A DNA stretch of 64,000 bases from Lentzea xinjiangensis (GTDB lineage: Bacteria > Actinomycetota > Actinomycetes > Mycobacteriales > Pseudonocardiaceae): assembly GCF_900110955.1 (NCBI RefSeq), contig NZ_FOFR01000013.1, forward strand, positions 186,001 through 250,000, read 5' to 3'. Positions within the stretch are counted from its first letter, which is position 1; every line of letters starts with the position of its first letter. Of the stretch, positions 33,655-42,198 are shown in pieces. Below the pieces are notes generated by a model. The model was not told where the DNA came from. It saw nothing but the letters and a program-made list of their open reading frames with translations, and did not search any database. The translations under genes and the position numbers were made by a program.

Positions 33655-34584
33655 TCACCCCGCTGTGCGGACCGGTCCGCTCGAGTTCCTCACGACCAGC
33701 CGCAGCGGGTGCTCGACCGGCTCGATCTGCCCGCCCCTGATCAGCGTCAGCAGGTCGGCGACCGCCCGCTCCCCCTGTTCCTTGGCCGCTCCCTCGACCG
33801 CGGTCAGCCCGACCACGCGGGTGAGCTCCTGCCCGTCGAGCGACACGATCGACACCTCGTCGGGCACCGCGCGCCCGTCGCGCTGCACGCGCAGGTAGAT
33901 GCCCAGCGCGGCGGCGCCGTTCGAGCTGATCACGGCGGTGGGCAGCCGTTCGCCGTCGAGCAGCACGTCGACCACCTGCTCGCCGCCGTCGACGGTGGGC
34001 GAGCACCACACCGTCCACTCGGGACGCACGTCCAGCCCGGCCGAGGCCAGGATCTCGTCGTAGGACTCGTCCACCCCGTCGGACAGCACCAGCGCCACGT
34101 CGCGGTGCCCCAGCTCCAGCAGGTGCGCGACGGCGGTCCGCAGCGCACGCCGCAGGTCGGTGTCGTCGACCGCGATGTGCGGGACCTCCAGCGACTCGAG
34201 CGCCGCCTGCTCAGCGCCGCTGAGGGACATCGACAGCAGCAGCACGCCGTCGACGCGGCGGCCCAGCGGCAGCTCGTCGAAGAACTTCGCGCGTGCGCCG
34301 GGCTCGGCGAGGACGTAGAGCAGCACGTCGTAGCCCGCCTGCCGCAGCGCGCCCTCCGCGCCGGCCAGCACCGGGCTGACCTCGGACGTCAGCACCGCGA
34401 TCGCGTACCGGCGGCCACCGGCCAAAGAGGAGGCGTCGCGCGCGATGGCGTACTTCATCCGCCGCGCGACCTCGCTGACGTGCTGCCTGGTGGCCTCGGA
34501 CACGCCCGGTTCGCCGCGCAGGGCACGCGATACGGTCGCGGCGGACACCCCCGCGGCCTTCGCCACATCGGACATGCTGGTCAC
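33655..34584 (-). CDS. LacI-family transcriptional regulator
   Basis: Repressor of 309 aa. The GTG at 34584 gives VTSMSDVAKAAGVSAATVSR; an ATG at 34575 is an alternative, and neither has a strong ribosome site. HTH and hinge are followed by the sugar-binding-like core, with EVSIVSLDGQELTRVVGLT and AVEGAAKEQGERAVADLL at the end. The protein is rather short and the ligand-binding half is divergent from the classical family. It is divergent from the peroxiredoxin gene (22 bp between starts) and lies 0.5 kb upstream of malQ, so control of glucan genes is possible. Confidence 0.88.
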   Translation of the reverse strand: MTSMSDVAKAAGVSAATVSRALRGEPGVSEATRQHVSEVARRMKYAIARDASSLAGGRRYAIAVLTSEVSPVLAGAEGALRQAGYDVLLYVLAEPGARAKFFDELPLGRRVDGVLLLSMSLSGAEQAALESLEVPHIAVDDTDLRRALRTAVAHLLELGHRDVALVLSDGVDESYDEILASAGLDVRPEWTVWCSPTVDGGEQVVDVLLDGERLPTAVISSNGAAALGIYLRVQRDGRAVPDEVSIVSLDGQELTRVVGLTAVEGAAKEQGERAVADLLTLIRGGQIEPVEHPLRLVVRNSSGPVRTAG

Positions 34585-34606
34585 GGCCCGAGCGTATTGG
34601 AGATCC

Positions 34607-35056
34607 ATGAAGCCAGGCGACCTCGCCCCCGACTTCACGCTGCCCGACCAGGACGGCACCGACCGCACACTCTCCACGCTGCTCGAGAGCGGACCGGTCG
34701 TGCTGTTCTTCTACCCCGGCGCGATGACGTCCGGCTGCACGGCCGAGAGCTGCCACTTCCGCGACCTCGCCGCCGAGTTCGCGCAGGCGGGGGCGCAGCG
34801 GGTCGGCATCTCGATGGACGACGTGGCGAAGCAGAAGCAGTTCGCCGAGGTGAACGGCTTCGACTACCCGCTGCTCTCCGACGCCGGGGGCGAGGTCGCG
34901 CAGCGGTACGGCGTGCGGCGGCGGTTCGGGCCGACCCCGCTCAAGCGGCACACGTTCGTGATCGGCACCGGCCGCGAGGTCATCGAGGTGATCAAGAGCG
35001 AGTTCTCCATGACCGCGCACGCGGACAAGGCCCTGGCGGCGCTGCGGCGCCCGTGA
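34607..35056 (+). CDS. bcp: Thioredoxin-dependent peroxiredoxin (BCP/PrxQ type)
   Basis: Protein of 149 aa starting at ATG 34607 (MKPGDLAPDFTLPDQDGTDR). The peroxidatic cysteine lies in FFYPGAMTSGCTAESCHFRD; the second Cys five residues later is the usual PrxQ resolving cysteine. The C-terminal KRHTFVIGTGREVIEVIKSE strand follows. It reduces hydrogen peroxide and alkyl hydroperoxides in the cytoplasm using thioredoxin. Its start is only 22 bp from the divergent LacI-type regulator. Confidence 0.93.
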   Translation: MKPGDLAPDFTLPDQDGTDRTLSTLLESGPVVLFFYPGAMTSGCTAESCHFRDLAAEFAQAGAQRVGISMDDVAKQKQFAEVNGFDYPLLSDAGGEVAQRYGVRRRFGPTPLKRHTFVIGTGREVIEVIKSEFSMTAHADKALAALRRP

Positions 35057-35087
35057 CCTCGGCACCCCCGGCTGGCCGTCCTCCCCG

Positions 35088-35657
35088 CTACCGCAGGCCG
35101 GCCAGCACGAAGTCCGCGATCTCCCCCGCGAGCCGGGCAGGGGTCTTCTCCCCGTCGGGCCGGTACCACATGGGTAGCTGGTTCACGACGCCGAACGCGA
35201 TCCGCACGACCGTGTCCGCGGGCACGGCCGAGCTGAAGTCACCGTCCGCCTGGCCCTTCTCGATCACCGCGAGGAACGTCTCGTGGTAGCGGCGGCGCTC
35301 GGCGCGGAAGTCGGTCATCCGCTCCTCGCCGAGCCGGTGCAGCTCGCGGACGAAGACGGCCGTCTCGTCGACCCGTTCGGCGGTCGAGACGACGAGCGAC
35401 ACCAGGATCTCGCGCACCGTCTCGGCCACGGGCAGGCCGAGGCCGATGATCCGGTCCATGTCGGCGGACTGGGCGGTGATGAGCAGCCGGTAGATCTCGA
35501 AGAGCAGGTCGTCCTTCGAGCGGAAGTAGTGGTACAGCGCGCCCTTGGTCACCTCGGCGGCCGCGACGATCTCCTGCACCGACGTCGCGTCGTAGCCCTG
35601 CGCCGCGAACAGGCGCACGGCCGCGTCGATGATCTTCTGCTCGGTCGCGCCGGGCAC
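35088..35657 (-). CDS. TetR-family transcriptional regulator
   Basis: Regulator of 189 aa. It begins at GTG 35657 (VPGATEQKIIDAAVRLFAAQ), 2 bp after the stop of the LLM oxidoreductase gene. HTH region: GYDATSVQEIVAAAEVTKGA followed by LYHYFRSKDDLLFEIYRLLI. The C-terminal half (WYRPDGEKTPARLAGEIADF) matches the KstR2-like acyl-CoA-sensing group. Located in an operon with the F420-type enzyme and near a symmetric operator upstream of that operon, it probably represses both genes. Confidence 0.9.
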   Translation of the reverse strand: MPGATEQKIIDAAVRLFAAQGYDATSVQEIVAAAEVTKGALYHYFRSKDDLLFEIYRLLITAQSADMDRIIGLGLPVAETVREILVSLVVSTAERVDETAVFVRELHRLGEERMTDFRAERRRYHETFLAVIEKGQADGDFSSAVPADTVVRIAFGVVNQLPMWYRPDGEKTPARLAGEIADFVLAGLR

Positions 35658-35659
35658 GG

Positions 35660-36613
35660 TCAGCCCTTCGGCGCCAGCGCGCGCACCTGCTCGACCTGGT
35701 CACCGCCGGTCGGAAGCAGGGCGATGATGGGCGTGTCCACGCCCTGCGCCTGGTACTCGGCAACGCGCGCACGGCACTCGTCGACCGGTCCGTGCACGAC
35801 GAGCGCGTCCACGACCTCGTCCGGGATGGACTTCGACGCGGCCTTGCGGTCGCCGGCCGCCCACGCCTCGTGCATCGGGCGCAGCGCCTCGCCGCGGCCC
35901 AGCCAGTCGTGGAACGCCGCGTACGCGGGAACGGTCAGGTAGGTGCTGATGAGCATGCGCCCCAGTGCCCGCGCCGCGTCGGCGTCCTCGGTCGGGCAGA
36001 CGAAGATCCGCGCGGCCAGCTCGGACTCCGCGCCGAGCTCCTCGCGCACCTTCGGCACGTCGGAGGCGGCGAGCCAGTTGGTGATCGCTCCGTCGGCCTC
36101 GCGACCGGCCAGGCGCAGCATGTTCGGTCGCAGCGCCGCGAGCATGATCGGCACCTTCGCGGCGGGCGGGCGCTCCAGCTTGAAGCCCTTGACGGAGAAC
36201 GTGTCGTAGTCGGCGCTGACCTTCTCGCCGGCCAGCGCGGCCTTCAGGAAGCGCAGCGTGTCGCGGGTCCGCTTGAACGGCTCGGTGAACGGGATCGCGT
36301 TCCAGCGCTCGACGATCGCGGGCGAGGACGAGCCGATGCCCAGCACGAACCGGCCGCCGGTCACCTCGGCGAGCGTCGCCGCGGTCATCGCCAGCGTGGC
36401 GGGCCCGCGCGTGTAGACGGGCGCGATGGCCGGGCCGAAGCGCAGTTCGCCGGACCACTGGGCGGCGAGCGCCAGCGGCGTGAACGCGTCCGTGCCGGTC
36501 GTCTCGGCCGACCACACGTCCGTGTAGCCGAGCCCGGCGAGCTCGGACACCAGCGCGCGGTGCTCCAGCACCGGCACGCCGATCAGCGGCAGCGTGATTC
36601 CCCATCGAGCCAT
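35660..36613 (-). CDS. LLM-class F420-dependent oxidoreductase
   Basis: Flavin/F420 TIM-barrel oxidoreductase of 317 aa of the luciferase-like monooxygenase superfamily: MARWGITLPLIGVPVLEHRA, YTDVWSAETTGTDAFTPLAL, LAEVTGGRFVLGIGSSSPAI and the C-terminal DECRARVAEYQAQGVDTPII-like section. Family members hydride-transfer with F420H2, often on lipids or xenobiotics. Encoded with a TetR regulator of acyl-CoA type, it may act in lipid or steroid breakdown (inference). The palindromic operator lies 35 bp upstream of its start. Confidence 0.9.
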   Translation of the reverse strand: MARWGITLPLIGVPVLEHRALVSELAGLGYTDVWSAETTGTDAFTPLALAAQWSGELRFGPAIAPVYTRGPATLAMTAATLAEVTGGRFVLGIGSSSPAIVERWNAIPFTEPFKRTRDTLRFLKAALAGEKVSADYDTFSVKGFKLERPPAAKVPIMLAALRPNMLRLAGREADGAITNWLAASDVPKVREELGAESELAARIFVCPTEDADAARALGRMLISTYLTVPAYAAFHDWLGRGEALRPMHEAWAAGDRKAASKSIPDEVVDALVVHGPVDECRARVAEYQAQGVDTPIIALLPTGGDQVEQVRALAPKG

Positions 36614-36647
36614 GAACGCCTCCAGGTCAGCGACTTGGAGGACACCC

Positions 36648-36663
36648 TACCGACCGGTCGGTA
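36648..36663. promoter_or_regulatory. 16-bp perfect palindrome, probable TetR operator
   Basis: TACCGACCGGTCGGTA is perfectly symmetric and lies 34 bp upstream of the LLM oxidoreductase start. The core ACCGACCGGTCGGT resembles sites of TetR repressors of fatty acid and steroid genes. It is in the spacer with the divergently ending OMT gene, so it most likely controls the LLM-TetR operon. Confidence 0.65.
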
Positions 36664-36690
36664 TGCCCACAACCGCACTCCTGGGCGGAC

Positions 36691-37347
36691 CTACTTCTTC
36701 CGCGCCACGGTCATGCCGTCCGCGATCGGCACCAGCACCGACTCCACCCGCGGGTCGTTCAGCACGAAGGTGTTGAACGCGTCGATGGCGGCGGCGTTGC
36801 CCTCCGGCTCCTCGGCTGCGGCTTCCCCGCCGTAAAGGGTGTTGTCGGCGAGCAGCAGGCCGCCTTGGCGGACCCGCGGCACGAGCAGGTCCCAATAGCG
36901 GGCGTACCCGGCCTTGTCCGCGTCGATGAAGACCAGGTCGACGACCGGTTCCTCCGGCAGGTCCGCGAGCGTCTGCGCGGCCGCGCCGAGGCGCAGGTCG
37001 ATCCGGTCCCGCACCCCGGCCGCCTGCCACGCCTCCTCGGCGATCGTCGTCCACTCGGCGGAGACGTCGCAGGTGATGACCTTGCCGTGCGGCGGGAGCG
37101 CCAGCGCGAACGCGAGCGTGGAGTACCCGGTGTAGGTGCCCACCTCGACCACGGTCCGCGCGCCGATCAGCTTGGCCAGCAGGGACAGCAGCACGGCCTG
37201 CTCGTGCGGGATCTGCATCTCCGCCGAGGCGCCGAGCCCGGCGGTGCGGGCGATCAGCTTCTCCTGCGCGGCGGTGGGTCTGCCCGCCTGTCTGCGCACG
37301 TAGCGGTAGATCTGCGGGGTCATGACCACGGTCTTGAAGTCGTTCAC
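36691..37347 (-). CDS. Class I SAM-dependent O-methyltransferase (caffeoyl-CoA/catechol type)
   Basis: Methyltransferase of 218 aa. The GTG at 37347 (VNDFKTVVMTPQIYRYVRRQ) is preceded by AGAGAGG. SAM-binding motif I is VVEVGTYTGYSTLAFALAL; the metal/catechol-binding Asp is in DLVFIDADKAGYARYWDLLV; LLADNTLYGG and the terminal GMTVARKK are typical of Methyltransf_3 proteins. These methylate one hydroxyl of a catechol using a divalent metal. Coming 13 bp after the tyrosine-hydroxylase-like gene, it would methylate the DOPA- or caffeate-type catechol produced there. Confidence 0.9.
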   Translation of the reverse strand: MNDFKTVVMTPQIYRYVRRQAGRPTAAQEKLIARTAGLGASAEMQIPHEQAVLLSLLAKLIGARTVVEVGTYTGYSTLAFALALPPHGKVITCDVSAEWTTIAEEAWQAAGVRDRIDLRLGAAAQTLADLPEEPVVDLVFIDADKAGYARYWDLLVPRVRQGGLLLADNTLYGGEAAAEEPEGNAAAIDAFNTFVLNDPRVESVLVPIADGMTVARKK

Positions 37348-37360
37348 GCGCGGTCCTCTC

Positions 37361-38119
37361 TCATAGTCGGGTGAGCAACCTCCTGAGTGTGTCGCGGTAC
37401 TCGGGTCGCAGCGGGTGTTTCGCGAGGTCATGACCGATCGCGGACAGAACGGCGGCGCGGTGGGCGCGATAGCGGCTGACGCACGCGTTCTCCCGGCTGA
37501 CGAGGAAGAACTCGTCGAACCGCGCGCGCTCGGCGTCGGTGGTGGGCACGCGGGCCCGTCCCGACTCGCGCAGCAGCGAGGCGCCGCCGGGCACGAGCCG
37601 GCGCATGACCTCCACGTGGGCGGCCAGGTTCGCCTTGCTCGCGGCGGTGAGCGGCGCGGCCGCCACCGGCCCCAGCGCCGCGCGGGCCCGGCGCAGCAGG
37701 TCGGGCAGTGGTTCGTAGTCACGTGCCCACCGCCCGCTGAACGCCGGGTCGAAAGCCGCCATCATCGGCCTGATGACGTCCTCGTACACCTCGCGCGAAC
37801 AACTGCCCGAATAAGCGAGCATCACCGTGTACGCGTCATATCCCAGCGCAGCGAGATGCGTCGATTGCGAATTGCGCTCGCGTATTACCCGGTCGAGTGA
37901 AGAGGCGATGAACCTCCACACCAGGAATGCGCCGTGGTGGCCGAGAAACCACCGGTGCACGGCGCGCTCCACTGGGTCCTCGGGGGTGCTGATGTCGATC
38001 GGGATGTCATGACAACCGTTCGCGCACGGAATGAGGTCCGCGCCGGGTGACGGCATGCGCAGAACGGGCAGACCGACTCGGGTGTGCCCCCACGCGGGCG
38101 GGCAGACCGGAGCGCTCAC
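37361..38119 (-). CDS. Heme-dependent L-tyrosine 3-hydroxylase-like protein
   Basis: Protein of 252 aa from GTG 38119, overlapping the lyase stop by 4 bases. The pattern matches what I recall of the LmbB2/Orf13/SfmD-type family (histidine-ligated heme enzymes that turn tyrosine into L-DOPA with H2O2): DPVERAVHRWFLGHHGAFLV, MLAYSGSC, VIRPMMAAFDPAFSGRWARDY, AAHVEVMRRLVPGGASLLRE with the probable heme His, and FDEFFLVSRENACVSRY. The family call rests on these conserved blocks, not on a search. In context with the MIO lyase and O-methyltransferase it would supply the 3-hydroxyl group of a phenylpropanoid. Confidence 0.72.
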   Translation of the reverse strand: MSAPVCPPAWGHTRVGLPVLRMPSPGADLIPCANGCHDIPIDISTPEDPVERAVHRWFLGHHGAFLVWRFIASSLDRVIRERNSQSTHLAALGYDAYTVMLAYSGSCSREVYEDVIRPMMAAFDPAFSGRWARDYEPLPDLLRRARAALGPVAAAPLTAASKANLAAHVEVMRRLVPGGASLLRESGRARVPTTDAERARFDEFFLVSRENACVSRYRAHRAAVLSAIGHDLAKHPLRPEYRDTLRRLLTRL

Positions 38120-39627
38120 CGCGCACCCTCCACTTCGGACCCGATGACGTCGAGGAGGTCCGCGATCGTGCCGAGCGCGGTGTCGAGCGGCCGGTCCTCC
38201 ACGATCGGCGGTACCTCGGCGGCGATGCGGTCGAACACCTCCGCGAGCAACGGCGCCTGCGGGCGGCGCGCGCCGACGTGCACGGCCTGGCGCAGGCCGA
38301 GCGCGACCGCGGCGTGCAGGTAGCGCAGCAACCGCGCCTGGTCCAGCGCCGTCAGCGCGGCCTGCGTACCCAGCGGGACGACGTCCTGGTTGTGCAGGTT
38401 CGTCGGCAGGCTCTGCATCGAGGCGGGCGTGGCGGCGCGGCGCATCGAGGCGAGCGTCGCGGTCGCGCCGAGCTGCACGCCCTGGATCGCGTGGTGCTGG
38501 CCGGGCTGCGGGCTGAGCATCGGCGGCAGACCGTTGGTGCGGTGGGGGTCGACCAGCAGGTCGAGCTGGCGTTCGGCCAGGTTGCCGAGCTGCACCAGGG
38601 CGACGTTGAGCTGATCGGCCGCGAAGGCGCTGGGCTGGCCGAAGAAGTTGCCGCCGTGGACGACCTCCCCGGTCTCCGGGAAGAACAACGGGTTGTCGCT
38701 CACCCCGTTGAGGTCGCGGCGCACGACCTCCTCCGCGTGCCGCACGCTGGTGCCGGCCGCGCCGATCAGCTGTGGCGTGCACCGGATGCTGTAGGACTCC
38801 TGCAACGGGCGCGCGCCGGACGGCGTGCTGCCCGCGAGCCAGGTGCGCAGGGAGGCACCGGTGTCCGCGACGTCCGGGTGCCCGAACGCGGCCAGCAGCC
38901 CGACGGACGTGAACTCCTGGCCGCAGCCGAGCACGTCGGTCAGCAGAGCGGACAGCAGCTCCGCGATGTGGCGCGCCCGGATCGCCTGCGCGACAGCGAG
39001 TCCGAGCGCCGCGGACGTCACCGAGGTGCCGTTGACCACCGCGAGCGCATCGCGCCCGTCGAGCCGCAGCGTCGTCAGGCCCGCCTTGTCCAGGGCCTCG
39101 CCCGCGGGCATGAGCTGCCCGCGGAAGAACGCGTCGCCGTTGCCGCGCAACGCGTGCGCGACGTAGGCCAGCGGCTGGAGGTCACCGCTCGCACCGAGCG
39201 AGCCCAGCCGGGGCACCGCGGGCGCGAACTCGGTGCCCAGCATGGCGATCAGGGACGTCACGACCTCTTCCGAGACACCGGAACGCCCCTGGGCCAAGGA
39301 GAACAACCGCGCCAGCACGGCCGCGCGGGCGACGGCGGGCGGCAGCAGCTCACCGTGCCCGACGATGAGGTGGAAGATCGTGTTGTCGTTCTGGGCAGCG
39401 CTGTCCGCACGGCCCGCGAACTCGACCATCGGGCCGAAACCCGTTGTGACGCCGTAGATCGCGCGGCCGGTGCCGTTGAAGCCGAGCACGAACCGGCGGC
39501 AGCGCGCCACCCGCTCCCGCACGTCGTCCGGCAGTTCCACGCGGAGTGGACTTCTGGCCAGCTCGAGGTCCGCGGGATCGAGAGCAGAGGCCAGGTTCAG
39601 GGCAGCAGAGGAAGTTCCGACAGGCAC
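38116..39627 (-). CDS. MIO-containing aromatic amino-acid ammonia-lyase or aminomutase
   Basis: Lyase of 503 aa. The GTG at 39627 follows AGGAGG. The MIO prosthetic group forms from Ala146-Ser147-Gly148 (LGSLGASGDLQPLAYVAHAL), and the catalytic Tyr58 is in IYGVTTGFG. The selectivity pair is His86-Leu87 (NTIFHLIVG); from published TAL structures, His-Leu at this site marks tyrosine preference over Phe or His. It therefore either deaminates tyrosine or DOPA to a cinnamic acid, or acts as a 2,3-aminomutase giving a beta-amino acid. It leads the operon lyase, hydroxylase, methyltransferase. Confidence 0.88.
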   Translation of the reverse strand: MPVGTSSAALNLASALDPADLELARSPLRVELPDDVRERVARCRRFVLGFNGTGRAIYGVTTGFGPMVEFAGRADSAAQNDNTIFHLIVGHGELLPPAVARAAVLARLFSLAQGRSGVSEEVVTSLIAMLGTEFAPAVPRLGSLGASGDLQPLAYVAHALRGNGDAFFRGQLMPAGEALDKAGLTTLRLDGRDALAVVNGTSVTSAALGLAVAQAIRARHIAELLSALLTDVLGCGQEFTSVGLLAAFGHPDVADTGASLRTWLAGSTPSGARPLQESYSIRCTPQLIGAAGTSVRHAEEVVRRDLNGVSDNPLFFPETGEVVHGGNFFGQPSAFAADQLNVALVQLGNLAERQLDLLVDPHRTNGLPPMLSPQPGQHHAIQGVQLGATATLASMRRAATPASMQSLPTNLHNQDVVPLGTQAALTALDQARLLRYLHAAVALGLRQAVHVGARRPQAPLLAEVFDRIAAEVPPIVEDRPLDTALGTIADLLDVIGSEVEGAR

Positions 39628-39668
39628 GACGCCTCCTGGGGACTGGGGGGCCTCTCGCGACGATCCCC

Positions 39669-39682
39669 GTTGACCTGTCAAC
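39669..39682. promoter_or_regulatory. GTTGAC-CT-GTCAAC inverted repeat upstream of the lyase gene
   Basis: A perfect 6-bp inverted repeat with 2-bp spacer lies 42 bp upstream of the lyase start codon in a 146-bp intergenic space. It could be a regulator site. A second GTTGACAG half-site occurs at about 39755. No local regulator is encoded in the module. Confidence 0.4.
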
Positions 39683-39773
39683 GAGAAAGGGCCTAACGCA
39701 CTACGAGAAGATGTATCTCGTCCTCGTTCACACGCGTGGCCGTACTTGTTACCCGTTGACAGTGAAGACGTTT

Positions 39774-40499
39774 TCAGGCATCCGCCGGCGTGACCAGGCC
39801 ACCGGAGAGGTGGTCGAACTCCCCGCGCACGATTCGGGCCAGGAGATCGGCGGACTGCTCCACCGGGGTGAACTTTCCGCCGGCGCGCTGGCTTCTGACC
39901 CAGCGCGCGATCCGTTGCACGTGCGGATCGTCGGAACAGGTGCCGGCACCACGGCGCATCAAACCGATGTCGACCATTCCCGGGTCGTAGCTCAGCACGG
40001 CGATCGGGCGGTCCTTCAGCTCGATCGCGAGGTTCTCGGTCAGCTTGACCACGGCCGCCTTCGACACCGAGTACGCCGTGACGTAGGGCCATCGGTGCAC
40101 GCCCGCGTTGCTGACCACGTTGATGATCCGGCCGCGCGTCATCGCGCGGATCGCGGCGTTGGCGGCGGACGCGGTGCCGCGCAGGTTGACCTCGACCGCG
40201 TGCCACCACTCGGTCTCGTCGACCTGCCAGGTCGGCCCGACCGGTCCGCCGAGCGCGCCGTTGTTGACCAGCACGTCGATCCCGCCGAGGTGCTCGATCA
40301 CCTTCGGCGTCGCGCGGGGGTCGGCGAGGTCCGCGACGTGCGTCTCGACGTCCACCCCCGCGGCCCTGAGCTCGGCCCGCGCGAGGCCGAGCGCCCGCTC
40401 GTCGCGGCCGGTGAGGACGAGCTGGTGGCCCTGTGCGCCGAGGACCTCGCTGAACGCCCTGCCCAGCCCCTTGGCGCCGCCGGTGATCAGGACCTTCAC
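39774..40499 (-). CDS. Short-chain dehydrogenase/reductase
   Basis: SDR of 241 aa from GTG 40499 (VKVLITGGAKGLGRAFSEVL). It has the Rossmann glycine motif GGAKGLG, NNG in VLVNNGALGG, the catalytic Ser in INVVSNAG and YSVSK with the catalytic Tyr and Lys. It ends with GEFDHLSGGLVTPADA. It is encoded upstream of the lyase in the same direction, so it may act in the same pathway, for example on a side-chain carbonyl. This is inference; SDR substrates cannot be predicted. Confidence 0.87.
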   Translation of the reverse strand: MKVLITGGAKGLGRAFSEVLGAQGHQLVLTGRDERALGLARAELRAAGVDVETHVADLADPRATPKVIEHLGGIDVLVNNGALGGPVGPTWQVDETEWWHAVEVNLRGTASAANAAIRAMTRGRIINVVSNAGVHRWPYVTAYSVSKAAVVKLTENLAIELKDRPIAVLSYDPGMVDIGLMRRGAGTCSDDPHVQRIARWVRSQRAGGKFTPVEQSADLLARIVRGEFDHLSGGLVTPADA

Positions 40500-40694
40500 G
40501 CGGCACCGCCCTCGGGCGGCCGGCGCGGGACCTCCCCGGCGGCACGGCTCGAGGGCTCCGCCGGCACGGGACTGCGGTGGATCACTGGCTCGACTCCCCG
40601 TTCCCACGTCGCCGGGCCCGGTGCCGGACGACGTGAACGGAGACTATCGCCACTCTTCGTGGCTGTTCGACTACTTTTCGAAACGTTCCAGGCG

Positions 40695-41510
40695 CTAGAG
40701 CGTCACGCCGCGGGCCGCGAGCCAGCCCACCGGGTTGACCTTCTGCCCACCGTCGGCCCACACCTCGAAGTGCAGGTGGGGTCCGGTCGACTGGCCGCGG
40801 TTGCCGATCGTCGCGATCTGCTGCCCGGCCTTGACCGCCGCGCCCTGCGGCACGTCGATGGTGTTCATGTGCCCATAGACGGTGATCGTGCCGTCCGCGT
40901 GCTGCACGCGAACCCACAGCCCGAACCCGGACGCGGGCCCCGCCTCGACGACGGTGCCGTCCATGACGGCGACGATCGGCGTGCCGATGGCGTTCGCGAT
41001 GTCGACGCCGTTGTGGCTGGTGCCCCAGCGAGCGCCGAACCCGGACGTGAACGACCCCTCGGCGGGCCGGACGCACTGGGGCCGCTTCGCCTCTTCCTCA
41101 GCCGCGATCCGCGCCCGCTCGGCCGCGATCCGCGCCTGCTCGGCCGCGACACGCGCCTGCTCGGCCTCCTGGCGCTTGGCGTACGCGCCCTCCGCGGACC
41201 TCAGCGCCTCGCGGACGTGGAACTGCGCCTGGATCTGCTCGGCCTGCAACAGCTTGCGCGTCTCGGCGCTGGTGTCCAGCGAGTGGATCGTCTGCGGCTC
41301 CTGCGGCTGCGCGGTCATCGCCGCGGCCAGGTTCTTGGTCGCCGCGATGGGGACGATGCGGTCGACCGGCGAGACCGTGGTCATCGCCTGGGCGAAACCG
41401 GCGCCGGCGAGGGCGCCCGCGGCGACCACCGCCGCAACGGCCTTCTTGCGGTCCAGGTCCACTCTGGTGATCACGTCGACCAGGGGGCCCTTCGCTCGAT
41501 GCCGTGCCAA
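40695..41510 (-). CDS. Secreted or membrane-anchored M23 (LytM) peptidase
   Basis: Peptidase-family protein of 271 aa. The TTG at 41510 has GGAGG 5 nt upstream; the in-frame ATG at 41522 contains that GGAGG and has no site of its own. A membrane helix (KKAVAAVVAAGALAGAGFAQ) is followed by a coiled coil of AEQARIAAERAR-type repeats, and then the LytM domain with HNGVDIA and GPHLHFEVW, the zinc ligands. The coiled coil resembles that of EnvC/RipA-like proteins. It cleaves, or recruits partners to, peptidoglycan; encoded near a bifunctional PBP. Confidence 0.88.
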   Translation of the reverse strand: MARHRAKGPLVDVITRVDLDRKKAVAAVVAAGALAGAGFAQAMTTVSPVDRIVPIAATKNLAAAMTAQPQEPQTIHSLDTSAETRKLLQAEQIQAQFHVREALRSAEGAYAKRQEAEQARVAAEQARIAAERARIAAEEEAKRPQCVRPAEGSFTSGFGARWGTSHNGVDIANAIGTPIVAVMDGTVVEAGPASGFGLWVRVQHADGTITVYGHMNTIDVPQGAAVKAGQQIATIGNRGQSTGPHLHFEVWADGGQKVNPVGWLAARGVTL

Positions 41511-42198
41511 AACTGCCTCCATGCACTCGGGGGAGTTCGGCTAACCGCGCTTCGCCTGGCATCGGGGGGCCTGGCTGCGGGCTTCGGGGGCCCGGTGGTG
41601 GACTGGACCGCTTCGGGAGGCGTTCCGTGTCCTTGCAGTTATCGAACCGTGACATGCGGCGCAGAACGTAACCTCGCGTCACGGCCAGAGGCAAGCGAAG
41701 TGGGCGTTCGGGTGATTAGGCCCACTGTTTGTCACTCTGCGTAGCTGATCAGTTCAGGGCTCGGTTACCTCGGTTTGGACCAATCCCCGTCTTAGCGTTT
41801 GTACTGGTCAGTCGCTTTATCGTGAAAGGTTTCGCGGGGCAGGTGAGGGTTGGGTTTGGGGCCGTTGGATTTTCAGGGCTGACTCGCTGCGATGGGCGGC
41901 CCGTTGGTTGCTCTGTTGCGGTGGCGCGGGCCGGCTCGCGGTGGCGCGGCGCAGGAGGCGGCTCGCTCGGGCGCCGGTTCCGGCGAATGGGTCACCGGCG
42001 CGGTTGGGGGCGCCCGGCGTGGCCGCTCTCCGGACTGACTTGTCGCGTCAGGTGTCCTGACGCACTGCTCCGGACCACTGCCGTCGAGAGCGAAGATCAC
42101 CGGAAGTGTCGGACCTGCGGACTAAGTTGGGTCGCGGGGGGCCCGAAACCCGAGGGGACCCCTGCGTCAGCCTGCGGCGCTGTCGAACGCACGTGCCC

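Noticed and set aside
41523..41720. ydaO-type c-di-AMP riboswitch in the M23 leader
   Set aside because: Position fits what is known for actinomycete cell-wall hydrolase genes, but I could not find the conserved core sequences, so it is not called.
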